A stretch of DNA of 41,846 nucleotides, from contig JAFGDV010000016.1 in NCBI GenBank assembly GCA_016931955.1, positions 1-41,846 on the forward strand, written 5' to 3'. Shown here piece after piece: positions 24,867-33,077 of this stretch. The position numbers and the translations under genes are program-made. The notes below the pieces were generated by a model. It was not told the DNA's origin. It worked only from the letters and a program-made list of their open reading frames with translations, and ran no database searches. The DNA is from Candidatus Altarchaeota archaeon (lineage in GTDB: Archaea > Altiarchaeota > Altiarchaeia > IMC4 > QMZM01). How positions within the stretch are numbered: position 1 is the stretch's first letter; each line of letters opens with the position of its first letter.

Positions 24867-25112
24867 TTATCCTTTCTTCATGGCCTTGAGTTCCTTCTCT
24901 ATCTCCTCCTTATCGAAGCCGACGATAATCCTTTTATTAATCTCTATCTGGGGAACGCCCATCTGCCCCGACTTCTTGATCATCTCCTGAGCCGCTTCCC
25001 TATCAATGGAAACATCTATCTCCTCGAATTCTACGCCCTTCTCCTCCAGGTACTCCTTAGCCATCCTACAGTACGGGCACATCTTCGTCGAATAAACCCT
25101 GATCTTGGCCAT
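24867..25112 (-). CDS. Glutaredoxin-like protein
   Basis: Small thioredoxin-fold redox carrier of 81 residues. STKMCPYCRMAKEYL holds the CPYC active site near residue 12; GVPQIEI is the cis-proline loop and GFDKEEIEKEL the end helix. Archaea generally lack glutathione, and the adjacent trxB suggests it is reduced by thioredoxin reductase, as for NrdH or Mjan glutaredoxins. The ribosome site AAGGTGAT overlaps the end of the upstream ferritin-like gene. Confidence 0.93.
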   Translation of the reverse strand: MAKIRVYSTKMCPYCRMAKEYLEEKGVEFEEIDVSIDREAAQEMIKKSGQMGVPQIEINKRIIVGFDKEEIEKELKAMKKG

Positions 25113-25122
25113 CTAAATCACC

Positions 25123-25404
25123 TTATTCAAGTTCTTCCTCAACCTCTTTCCGACCTTCCTCAAGTTCCTTCACCTGCTCTTCGTCTTCCATAAGCAGCAG
25201 GGCCTGGAATTCACCAACATGGGTCTTCTCCTCCTTCGCAACATCCAAGAGGATCTTCTTTATATTCTCGTTCCCTGTCAGAGCAGCCATCTGCTCGTAG
25301 AGGTTTATCGCATCCAGTTCAGCGATTATCGCAGCCCTGAGTATCTCCCTAACAAGGTCGTCCCTCTTCACCTTATCCAGATCAATGGGTATCTTAGACA
25401 TCAT
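25123..25404 (-). CDS. Encapsulin-type ferritin-like protein
   Basis: 93 residues: two helices with ferroxidase-like residues, AAIIAELDAINLYEQMAAL and LLDVAKEEKTHVGEFQALL (ExxH), then an acidic helical tail. It closely resembles, from memory, the N-terminal ferritin-like extension of the Pyrococcus furiosus encapsulin (PF1192), but here there is no shell domain attached. Encapsulated ferritins oxidise Fe(II) and need a shell to store iron. No encapsulin gene is in this window and no cargo-targeting peptide is obvious at the C-terminus. It heads a probable operon with glutaredoxin and trxB. Start at the first or second of two adjacent ATGs, with GAGGTGAT as ribosome site. Confidence 0.85.
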   Translation of the reverse strand: MMSKIPIDLDKVKRDDLVREILRAAIIAELDAINLYEQMAALTGNENIKKILLDVAKEEKTHVGEFQALLLMEDEEQVKELEEGRKEVEEELE

Positions 25405-25435
25405 CTCATATCACCTCAATTATCTATTGATTCGA

Positions 25436-25448
25436 TTTATTATATAGC
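25436..25448 (-). promoter_or_regulatory. TATA box before the ferritin-like gene
   Basis: On the minus strand GCTATATAATAAA lies 32-44 bp upstream of the ATG at 25404, inside the 53-bp gap after the cyclase gene. It suggests that ferritin-like, glutaredoxin and trxB have their own promoter although they follow the SOD group on the same strand. Confidence 0.5.
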
Positions 25449-25457
25449 GGCTTTATC

Positions 25458-26078
25458 CTAAACATGCTTTGATAGGATGCATCTTGCCGGGGCTGCTTCC
25501 CCGCCCCTGACCTTCAGAGGCAGACAGAATAATGTGTATGAACCCGGTTGTATCTTTCCTAGAACAAGCCCCTCTATTATAGCTATATTGTTTGAGAGCA
25601 ACTTTTTGTGGACGTAATGTTCCTTCGAATCAAATGCCTCAATGGACAAGTAGTCTATGCCAACAGCCTTAACCCCCCTGTCAACAAGAAAATCCGCCCC
25701 ATCATCCCCCAGATAAACAAACTCACGAGAAAAATCATCACCACCAAGCGTAGAGTTCTGGGTCTTGAAGAGCACAATATCACCTTCCACGATCTCCAAT
25801 CTCATGAGATCTAATGAAGTGATCGAGTCTTTAACGTGGGATAGATCAAAGACAACCGCTTTTCCAACAATCGGCGGTATCAGGTCTATCGACCTGCCGT
25901 CTTCAAAATAATGCGCTGGCGCGTCCACGTGTGTCCCAGAATGCAGACACAGTGTTATCTCAGAAAGCGCGACACCATCATCTGAGATATCCTTCACCTT
26001 CCTCAACCTAACCCCCGGATCACCTTCATAGACTACCATGTCCTCAGACACCTCCATCGATATGTCAAAGAATTCCAT
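25458..26078 (-). CDS. Cyclase-family metal hydrolase (kynurenine formamidase-like)
   Basis: 206 residues with the family motif CLHSGTHVDAPAHYFEDG (HxGTHxDxPxH, metal ligands), plus GIDYLSIEAFDS and HKKLLSNNIAIIEGL (late histidine and glutamate). The family includes bacterial kynurenine formamidase (KynB), isatin hydrolase and other amide or lactone hydrolases. Nothing nearby points to tryptophan breakdown, so the substrate is unknown. It follows the SOD gene by 12 bp and is probably co-transcribed with it. Confidence 0.9.
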   Translation of the reverse strand: MEFFDISMEVSEDMVVYEGDPGVRLRKVKDISDDGVALSEITLCLHSGTHVDAPAHYFEDGRSIDLIPPIVGKAVVFDLSHVKDSITSLDLMRLEIVEGDIVLFKTQNSTLGGDDFSREFVYLGDDGADFLVDRGVKAVGIDYLSIEAFDSKEHYVHKKLLSNNIAIIEGLVLGKIQPGSYTLFCLPLKVRGGEAAPARCILSKHV

Positions 26079-26090
26079 CCTACAAATGCG

Positions 26091-26690
26091 CTACTGCACC
26101 TCATCCAGTCTCTTGCCTACTTCAGCCCAATTAACGAGGTTCCAGAATGCGTCAACAAAGGCTGCCCTATTATTCTTGTAGTCCAAGTAGTAGGCATGCT
26201 CCCACACATCCAACACCAATAGGATATGGAACATCGGATACACGTTCACGTTATGTTTCTCTACCTGCATGATCAACGGCCTCTGCGTTTTTTTACAGAA
26301 AGCCAACGCAGCCCAGCCAGAGCCCTCCACCGAAACAGCCGTCTTAGAGAATTCATCCCTGAACCGCTCAAAACTGCCGAACTCCTTATCCAGGAAATCC
26401 GCTATCGCACCGCCCGGCTTACCCCCACCCTTCGGAGACACATTAGGCCAGAACAATGAATGCAGTATATGCCCTCCAACATTGAAAGACAAGGCCTTCA
26501 AAGTCGACTTAACATCTAATTCAACCCCGCCTTCCCTGGCTTTATCCATACTCTCAAGTAATCCATTCGCTCCATTAACATACGCCTGATGGTGTTTTTC
26601 GTAGTGTATGCTCAGCTGTCCCTCAGATATGTGCGGCTCCAAGTCCTTGAAGCCGTAGGGCAGCTTCGGCAAAGTATATAATTTTTCCAT
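26091..26690 (-). CDS. sod: Superoxide dismutase (Fe/Mn type)
   Basis: Converts superoxide to oxygen and hydrogen peroxide. About 199 residues. The four metal ligands are visible: His in [11 protein letters not shown], His in [15 protein letters not shown], and Asp and His in [14 protein letters not shown]. Metal preference cannot be settled from the motifs alone. The frame begins at GTG 26699, but AGGAGGTG directly before ATG 26690 decides for 26690. The gene is 12 bp behind the FMN reductase gene. Confidence 0.96.
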   Translation of the reverse strand: MEKLYTLPKLPYGFKDLEPHISEGQLSIHYEKHHQAYVNGANGLLESMDKAREGGVELDVKSTLKALSFNVGGHILHSLFWPNVSPKGGGKPGGAIADFLDKEFGSFERFRDEFSKTAVSVEGSGWAALAFCKKTQRPLIMQVEKHNVNVYPMFHILLVLDVWEHAYYLDYKNNRAAFVDAFWNLVNWAEVGKRLDEVQ

Positions 26691-26702
26691 ATATTCCACC
26701 TC

Positions 26703-27245
26703 CTAGGTTTTTTCCCTGGCAGCCTTCAAAGCGCCAGCATACCAAATCAGTTCATCGAGGAAGGCCTTCACCCTCTTAGAGTAGGATTTATCCACTATCC
26801 CACCTTCTTCGCCGAACAAATCCTGCACCATGGAGAAATAGATGGCCTCCCGAATCGGAACCATGTGCAGTTCTATGCATACCAATCTCAGTTGTTCCAC
26901 AGCCCGTGCTCCACCAAGACCGCCGGCTGAGACACCACAGATGCCAACAGGCTTGTTGAAGTACTGCTCATAGAGCATGTCCAACATCATCTTCAGCTCG
27001 CCCGGGAAACCATGGTTGTATTCAGGCGAAACAATTACCAGAGCGTCTGCTCCAGAGATCTTCTCAGAAAGCCTCTGAGCCTGAATCAATGTTTCTGAGT
27101 TATCCGTTGCTTGTATCCTGTAGTCCCTTACATCCAGGATCTCAGTATGTAATCCAGCCTTGAGCACCTGCCGGCGCATGAACTCAGCAACCTTCTCGGA
27201 CTGCCTGCCTACGCGAGCAGTCCCCAGAACAACTGGGATATACAT
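26703..27245 (-). CDS. NAD(P)H-dependent FMN reductase family protein
   Basis: Flavodoxin-like FMN-binding oxidoreductase of 180 residues. FMN phosphate site: VVLGTARVGRQSEKVAEF; flavin loops: VSPEYNHGFPGELKMMLDML and GVSAGGLGGARAVEQLR. Such enzymes reduce FMN, quinones or metals with NAD(P)H. Lying directly upstream of SOD and downstream of the copper ATPase, it fits a redox-stress role, but this is inference. Ribosome site GGGGTGATGGA precedes the ATG. Confidence 0.92.
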   Translation of the reverse strand: MYIPVVLGTARVGRQSEKVAEFMRRQVLKAGLHTEILDVRDYRIQATDNSETLIQAQRLSEKISGADALVIVSPEYNHGFPGELKMMLDMLYEQYFNKPVGICGVSAGGLGGARAVEQLRLVCIELHMVPIREAIYFSMVQDLFGEEGGIVDKSYSKRVKAFLDELIWYAGALKAAREKT

Positions 27246-27286
27246 TCCATCACCCCAACTTGTAGTTACATAATGCAGACGAAAAC

Positions 27287-29410
27287 TTAAGAATGCTTTC
27301 CAGGCTTTTCGAACACTCTCCTGCAGTGTTCAGAGCAAAAGTAGACCGTCTTCCCTTTATGTTCCGTCTTATACAGCGTATCTGCGCTGACTTCCATCCC
27401 GCATACAGGATCCCTGTGGACCGCAGAAGGCTTGAATGCTCCGCCCTTCGGCTCATACTTCCTCAGGGTCTGCGCATTAACTGCGACGATGACAGTGCTT
27501 AGAGACATCAGTATAGCGCCTACTGCAGGGTTGACGATGACATCATAGCCATACAATACCCCAGCCGCCAAGGGAATCATCACTATGTTGTAGCCTGCCG
27601 CCCACCAGATGTTCTGGACCATCTTGGCGTAGGTTTCTTTGGCGAACTTTATGGCTTTAGAGACGTCCCCTGGATTGCTCCTCACCAAGATGATGTCTGC
27701 GCTCTCTATGGCAACATCTGTGCCCGCGCCTATGGCGACCCCAACATCTGCCGTCACAAGCGCTGGGGCATCATTTATGCCGTCACCGACCATCGCCACG
27801 GTATAACCCTTATCCATCAAGGACTTGATCTTCTCTGCCTTCTTTTCTGGTAATACTTCTGCAAAGTAGTCGTCTATGCCAAGCTCCTTCGAAACATTCC
27901 CTGCGACCTCCCTTGAGTCACCTGTAAGCATGAAAACCTTAACGCCTTTATCCCTCAGTTCCCTGACGGCCCCATATGATTCCTTTCTTATCCTGTCAGA
28001 GAAAGCGAAGGCTCCTGCAAGTTTCCCGTCAACTATCGTGTAGACTACCGTCTTACCCTGCCCCTGTAAATCCCTCATCCCTTGGTCGTCTACTCTGAAA
28101 TCCATCTCCTGGAGGAGTCCAAGTCCTCCAACGTATACCTTTCTTCTGTTGACTTCTGCATGAGCGCCTATCCCAGGCATGGCCTTGAAGCCCTTCGACT
28201 TGGGTATGTCGATTCCCTTCTCCCGCACATATCCAACCACGGTCTTCGCCAGCGTGTGCTCTGAGTTTAGTTCCACCGCAGCCGAAAGAGAGAGCAGTTC
28301 TTTTTCTGGAATCGATGAGACCACGTCTGTTACCGCCATAACCCCCTCAGTCAGGGTCCCGGTTTTATCGAAGACTACTGCGTCCACGTCCTTTACCCTC
28401 TCGAAGGCTTGCCTGTTCCGGATCAGGATGCCATTCTTAGCCGTGATCGAGGTTGAGATGGCAACCACCAACGGTATCGCTAAACCAAGGGCGTGGGGGC
28501 ATGCTATCACAAGCACAGTAACGGTTCTTTCAAGTGCGAACCCAGCATCTTTGAGAAAAAACCAGACCAAATAGGTTACTACCCCAACCGAGAGCGCCAC
28601 ATAAAACAACAAGGCAGCCGCCCTATCCGCTATGTCCTGCGTCCTTGACCTGCTCCCCTGCGCCCTTCTGACAAGATTTATGACCTGAGCAACGTAGGTC
28701 TCCTCGCCAGTCCGCTCTATTCTAACCCTGAGGGCGCCTTCCCCGTTTATTGACGCACCAATGACTTTATCCCCTACTCCCCTGTCCACAGGCTTCGATT
28801 CCCCCGTGAGGAGCGCCTCATTAATAGAGGAGGAACCTTCAACTATGACCCCATCTGAGGGAATCTTTTCCCCAGGACGTATCAGGACGACATCCCCCCT
28901 CTTGAGCTCAGACGCCTGCACATCCACAACTTCCTCATCCTTCAATAGGTGTGCCATGGTCGGCATAATCCTGACAAGCTCTTCCAGGGACTTTGACGCC
29001 CCCATGACGCTTTTAGCCTCAACCCAGTGGCCGAGAAGCATCACGTCAATCAAGGTGGCGAGCTCCCAGAAAAAATCTTTCCCAACTATGAGGAAGACTG
29101 TCGCCGTTGAGTATAGGAAAGCAACTGATATGGCGAAGCCTATCAAGGTCATCATGCCCGGCTGTCTGCTCTTTACTTCATCCACAGCGCCTCTTAAGAA
29201 GGGCATACCACCATAGAAGTAGACAGCAGCCGAAAGCAGGAACAGAATCTCCTTCTGGAATGGTATCTCTAAAACAAAGCGGAACCACTCCTGTATCATC
29301 TCCGACAATAGGAGGATCGGTATCGTTAACAGAAGCGAGAACCAGAACCTTTTCTTAAACTCCACCATGTGGTGCGTATGGTCATGACTATGGTGTTGGT
29401 GTCCTCTCAT
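27287..29410 (-). CDS. copB: Copper-translocating P-type ATPase (CopB class) with C-terminal YHS domain
   Basis: Exports copper using ATP. 707 residues: a histidine-rich N-terminus (HQHHSHDHTHH) in place of CxxC metal-binding domains, membrane helices, TGESKPVDRGVG (actuator), the CPH metal site VIACPHALGLAIP that marks the P1B-3/CopB class, phosphorylation site VFDKTGTLTEG, and MVGDGINDAPALVTADVGVA. The final 45 residues (DPVCGMEVSADT, then TVYFCSEHCRRVFE) form a YHS metal-binding domain, which I more often expect at the N-terminus. The nucleotide-domain motif reads SEHTLAK, with threonine at residue 386 in place of the usual proline of SEHP. Confidence 0.94.
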   Translation of the reverse strand: MRGHQHHSHDHTHHMVEFKKRFWFSLLLTIPILLLSEMIQEWFRFVLEIPFQKEILFLLSAAVYFYGGMPFLRGAVDEVKSRQPGMMTLIGFAISVAFLYSTATVFLIVGKDFFWELATLIDVMLLGHWVEAKSVMGASKSLEELVRIMPTMAHLLKDEEVVDVQASELKRGDVVLIRPGEKIPSDGVIVEGSSSINEALLTGESKPVDRGVGDKVIGASINGEGALRVRIERTGEETYVAQVINLVRRAQGSRSRTQDIADRAAALLFYVALSVGVVTYLVWFFLKDAGFALERTVTVLVIACPHALGLAIPLVVAISTSITAKNGILIRNRQAFERVKDVDAVVFDKTGTLTEGVMAVTDVVSSIPEKELLSLSAAVELNSEHTLAKTVVGYVREKGIDIPKSKGFKAMPGIGAHAEVNRRKVYVGGLGLLQEMDFRVDDQGMRDLQGQGKTVVYTIVDGKLAGAFAFSDRIRKESYGAVRELRDKGVKVFMLTGDSREVAGNVSKELGIDDYFAEVLPEKKAEKIKSLMDKGYTVAMVGDGINDAPALVTADVGVAIGAGTDVAIESADIILVRSNPGDVSKAIKFAKETYAKMVQNIWWAAGYNIVMIPLAAGVLYGYDVIVNPAVGAILMSLSTVIVAVNAQTLRKYEPKGGAFKPSAVHRDPVCGMEVSADTLYKTEHKGKTVYFCSEHCRRVFEKPGKHS

Positions 29411-29445
29411 CTCATTGAAGAATTGGATTGCTCCCTAATAAGGCA

Positions 29446-29925
29446 TCAGGCGAAGACTGACCCCACCCAGTCGCCTACGTAGTGGGTTATGGATATGACT
29501 AACAAGGCGATAGCTATGTGTTCCATTACCACGTTCAGGGGTTTTTCTTTCTGGTCTCTTGCGATATAAAAACTGAAGACACCAAGCATCAGGATACCCC
29601 AGACCACACTCACTATGATCGCCGTGTCGAGAGACAGTAGGAAAACTGGAACAATGAACGTCATCGAGAATATGAACTTGGCGAATAGTGTCGCTATCGT
29701 CGACTCCCATATGTCCTTCGACTTGGTCCCATTCTTCGCCTCTTCGGATACGTGTATTCCAAGGGCGTCCGAGAATGCATCCGCTATAGCTATCGTGAAT
29801 ATCCCGCCGAGGACGGCCACCTCGGACCCTGTTCCAGAATGCAGTCCAACCATTAAACCCAGCGTTGTAATTATGCCCGACGTCAATCCAAAGCTGACAC
29901 CAGTCTTATAGGACTCCCTCACCAT
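29446..29925 (-). CDS. VIT/CCC1-family metal transporter-like membrane protein
   Basis: 159 residues and about five hydrophobic helices. GLTSGIITTLGLMVGL and GGIFTIAIADAFSDALGIHVSEEAK match the first helices of vacuolar iron/manganese transporters (VIT1/CCC1), including the D and E residues expected for metal passage. It is short compared with full VIT1 (over 200 residues) and lacks a ferritin-like or long cytoplasmic domain. Fe(II) or Mn(II) export is a reasonable guess given the SOD and ferritin-like genes downstream. It begins 6 bp after the dehydrogenase gene and is followed by copB after 35 bp. Confidence 0.8.
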   Translation of the reverse strand: MVRESYKTGVSFGLTSGIITTLGLMVGLHSGTGSEVAVLGGIFTIAIADAFSDALGIHVSEEAKNGTKSKDIWESTIATLFAKFIFSMTFIVPVFLLSLDTAIIVSVVWGILMLGVFSFYIARDQKEKPLNVVMEHIAIALLVISITHYVGDWVGSVFA

Positions 29926-29931
29926 TCTCTT

Positions 29932-30936
29932 TTATTTCACTATGAACGCATCCTTCAAACACTTGTTTTCGTAGTCAAGGATGTTCTGCGCAGTCCTCTC
30001 CATTATCCTCTCCAATGCTTCTCTGCTGTAGAAGGCTATATGTGGAGTATATACTACGTTGTCTTTCGCCAATAGTATGTTGTCCTGCACCAGCTTACCG
30101 AGGACCTCCACCTTCTCTGGCGCATACAGCAGCTGTTTCTCCTCCTTAATGTATTCCTCGCCCTCCAAGACGTCTATTCCAGCTCCAGCCAGTATTCCCT
30201 TATCCAGTGATTCAATCAATGCTTCAGTGTCCACTATGCCGCCCCTGGAGGTGTTTACCAACAAAGAACCCTTCTTTATCGTTCTTATATTGTCTTTGTT
30301 GATCAGATGATGAGTGTACTTATTCAATGGAACATGCAACGTTATGATATCCGACTTCTTCAAGAGCTCCTCTAATGAGACATACTTGAAATCCAATACT
30401 TCTGCTAGAAAGTGGTCCTGGTTGGAGTCGTATGCCAGCACACTCATTCCAAAGCCTTTCGCGGTCCGGATCACATGCAACCCTATTCTCCCGGCTCCCA
30501 CCACCCCTATAGTCTTACCCTTCAAGTCGAATCCCTCCAAGCCCTCCAGTGTGTAGTCCCGCCGCAGAACCTTCAAGTAGGCCTTCCTCAGATTCCTTGA
30601 AAGAGACAGAATCAACGCGAAAGTGTGCTCAGCTACCGTATTTTCTCCATAGAAGGGCACATTGCAGACTGTTATGTCTTTCCTCCTGCATTCATCCAAG
30701 GCGATGTGGTCGTATCCCGTCGACCTCGTCGTGATCAGTTTCAGCTTCGGCAGCTTTTTCAGCATCGAGCAGTCCAGGTTCGAGTAAATGAACACAGACA
30801 ATACGTCAGCGTCCTTCGCCTGACTTATGTTCTCTTTACTCAGCGGCTCCCGGTAGAACTCCAACTCATGCCCCCTCAACCTCTTCCTCAACAGCTTCTT
30901 CTCCCAACCCTTAACCTCAAAAAACTTAACCCTCAT
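29932..30936 (-). CDS. D-isomer-specific 2-hydroxyacid dehydrogenase
   Basis: NAD-dependent dehydrogenase, 334 residues, most like D-lactate dehydrogenase. N-terminal catalytic part includes ITTRSTGYDHIAL; the NAD site is TIGVVGAGRIGLHVIRTAKGFG; then ITLHVPLNKYTHHLI, SLLVNTSRGGIVDTEAL (catalytic Arg), GAGIDVLEGEE (Glu) and YTPHIAFYSREAL (catalytic His). All catalytic residues are intact. Substrate could be pyruvate/D-lactate, glyoxylate or another 2-keto acid. Confidence 0.9.
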   Translation of the reverse strand: MRVKFFEVKGWEKKLLRKRLRGHELEFYREPLSKENISQAKDADVLSVFIYSNLDCSMLKKLPKLKLITTRSTGYDHIALDECRRKDITVCNVPFYGENTVAEHTFALILSLSRNLRKAYLKVLRRDYTLEGLEGFDLKGKTIGVVGAGRIGLHVIRTAKGFGMSVLAYDSNQDHFLAEVLDFKYVSLEELLKKSDIITLHVPLNKYTHHLINKDNIRTIKKGSLLVNTSRGGIVDTEALIESLDKGILAGAGIDVLEGEEYIKEEKQLLYAPEKVEVLGKLVQDNILLAKDNVVYTPHIAFYSREALERIMERTAQNILDYENKCLKDAFIVK

Positions 30937-30971
30937 CTTATAACTATAGTCTGGACTTCTTATAACCTCTT

Positions 30972-31901
30972 CTACAGGATTCTTATCAATAACGTCCTAT
31001 TCTCTGTTTGCCCCACATATCCCCTGTATCCCACAGAGTATTCTTCCATAATATCTTCTTCCTCGCTGCAGTCTATGAATTCCTTCACGCGCACATCCTC
31101 TATCCTGCACCCAATCTCCTTCCCCGATTTCTCAGATATGTAATCTGCTACCTCACTCATCGGATGATCTATCGCCAAATAGTTGTCGTTGAGCGATAGA
31201 ATGCGATCTTTAAGCTTAACAGAATAGCTTGGAATCTTATACCTATTATATTCCCCAGTCGTCATTATAAACCCCTTTTCTTGGGAGACACCTTCCACGT
31301 CACTCCAATAATAGAATTTTTCTTCACCCAGAGACAGCCAGTCGTTTACATAAATTCCTTCCTCAGCTACTCGCGTATAATAGTCCACATTCAACGCAGT
31401 AGGGATAAACGCTATTATCCCTAAAACCAGGAGAGCGGTCGTCGCTACTTTGAGATAAGTATCAGGATCATCGAAGAGACAAGCAAATGGATCAAGAAAT
31501 GGCAAAGTGGATCGAATAAGTTCGATATTTCGTTTTACATACCATAGATGATATTCTCCGCCTTTTTCTTTTCCCATCTCCTTTATGAAGAGTTTTTTGC
31601 CGATGAATCGCTCTATGATCAGTCCACCTATTCCTAAAGTGAAAAAAATAATTGGCAGCATGAAAACCCAGAATGATTCTACTACAACGTATCCTCCTCC
31701 AGGGATGATCTGAAGTTGTATTATCCTGAACAGATTATGGGAGAATACTACCAATAACAGAACGGCTGGAAAGACCAAGAAATACATCATAGACACTTTC
31801 TTCGCCAACGCCTCTTTATCCCCTCCAGAGGGAAATATTTTTCTGACAACAAGTATTACCATCACAGTTAATATCAGAGGTACTAGAAGCGACTTCAACA
31901 T
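30972..31901 (-). CDS. Uncharacterised membrane protein
   Basis: I do not recognise this 309-residue protein. It has about four hydrophobic helices (residues about 3-20, 37-58, 78-100 and 158-178) with a charged loop between the third and fourth (RFIGKKLFIKEMGKEKGGEY), and a soluble C-terminal region of about 130 residues beginning NVDYYTRVAEEGIYVNDW. That region alternates short strands (FYYWSDVEGVSQ, IPSYSVKLKDRILSL), recalling PH-like domains of bacterial membrane proteins, but this is only a resemblance. It lies 33 bp downstream of pelota on the same strand and may be co-transcribed. Confidence 0.65.
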   Translation of the reverse strand: MLKSLLVPLILTVMVILVVRKIFPSGGDKEALAKKVSMMYFLVFPAVLLLVVFSHNLFRIIQLQIIPGGGYVVVESFWVFMLPIIFFTLGIGGLIIERFIGKKLFIKEMGKEKGGEYHLWYVKRNIELIRSTLPFLDPFACLFDDPDTYLKVATTALLVLGIIAFIPTALNVDYYTRVAEEGIYVNDWLSLGEEKFYYWSDVEGVSQEKGFIMTTGEYNRYKIPSYSVKLKDRILSLNDNYLAIDHPMSEVADYISEKSGKEIGCRIEDVRVKEFIDCSEEEDIMEEYSVGYRGYVGQTENRTLLIRIL

Positions 31902-31934
31902 ATTAGTTTATTGGAGAACCACGCTAAAAAAACC

Positions 31935-32999
31935 TTAGATCGGATACCTTAATAATGCGGCTATTCCCCCCAGTGAGTGCAGTTGTCTGCCGGCTTCGGT
32001 GTCGTGGTTTATTAGATGCACTTCTCCGTTGAGGGTTTTCACGGTCTCCATCAATGGCTCCAAGTCTCTTCTATCCTTCAGGAAAAAGTCGTCGCATAGA
32101 AGCAGTTTAGCCACTGCCCCGGAATTCGCGGCATTCCTTATGTCCTTCACCCCATAGGCTCCTAACCCCGTGCCTTTCCCAATCTCCTTCAGCAGTTCCT
32201 GCATAAGCTGCATGTCTCTCGCCGAGGTAATCTCATCCAACACCTTCCTCACACCAGCTCTCTTCAGCACTTCCTGCACGCCGTTTCTCCCATGGGAGCC
32301 GATGTTTTCCAGTGCAGTTTTCTCCCTCAGTTCAGGGTATTTCTCCGACATGAACCTGTACAGGTGTTCTTTCTCGAAGCCTGCTCCAGCCACTACTATT
32401 GCCGCGATCTTTTCCCTCTCCAGTATTTCTTTCATGAATTTTATGGCATCACTGTAGAATTCCGTTTTCCTCTCGGCTCTTCCTTTGGTGTCGTATTTTC
32501 CGCCGATCAGCTTCGATAATTCAAAGTATTCCGTCTTAGACTCCCTTATGAGCCCAAAGGTGGCTTCTCCCTCATCCACTACTGTAACCAGGATCTTAGG
32601 CCTCAAAGCTGCTTTCTCTGCTTCCCTGAGCCTGTCCAATTCAGTCTTAGACCATCTGTCTTTTATTATCTTCAGTTCAGAGCCCTTCTCCACATTGAAT
32701 GTGTGATGCGATCCAATAGAGACAAGGTCCTCAGGTCCTTCCTCTATTATGCCAGTTATCCGATAAGTGTCTGAGTCCGATTTAAAATCTGCCTTCTCCA
32801 CCCGGAGCGCTACTGTCACCGTTTTTCTCTCCGCCTTCTTGCTCCGCTCTATGTCTTCCTTAGCCTTTATCCGCCTCTCAGTCTTCGTCTTCACCAAGTC
32901 CCCTCTATGGACTACGGTGCTCAGATACCACAGGTCGTCGAGGTTCTCTATCCTCAACTTCACCACACCCACCCTCGGATTCATGGCCGAGATTTTCAT
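31935..32999 (-). CDS. pelA: Pelota, ribosome rescue factor
   Basis: Archaeal homologue of Dom34/Pelota, which enters stalled ribosomes with aEF1A and ABCE1 to split them (no-go decay). 354 residues with three domains: an Sm-like N-terminus (VGVVKLRIENLDDLWYLSTVVHRGDLV, split here), GSHHTFNVEKG closing it, the eRF1-2-like central domain (AAIVVAGAGFEKEHLYRFM), and the eRF1-3-like end (LINHDTEAGRQLHSLGGIAALLRYPI, split here). As expected for Pelota, there is no GGQ motif. Full length. Confidence 0.96.
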   Translation of the reverse strand: MKISAMNPRVGVVKLRIENLDDLWYLSTVVHRGDLVKTKTERRIKAKEDIERSKKAERKTVTVALRVEKADFKSDSDTYRITGIIEEGPEDLVSIGSHHTFNVEKGSELKIIKDRWSKTELDRLREAEKAALRPKILVTVVDEGEATFGLIRESKTEYFELSKLIGGKYDTKGRAERKTEFYSDAIKFMKEILEREKIAAIVVAGAGFEKEHLYRFMSEKYPELREKTALENIGSHGRNGVQEVLKRAGVRKVLDEITSARDMQLMQELLKEIGKGTGLGAYGVKDIRNAANSGAVAKLLLCDDFFLKDRRDLEPLMETVKTLNGEVHLINHDTEAGRQLHSLGGIAALLRYPI

Positions 33000-33077
33000 T
33001 TTTTCATTTATACCATATTATGGGAGCCTTAAAGTAAAATCCCGGCTTATTTATTCTTTATTCTCTATTTTCTTGTT

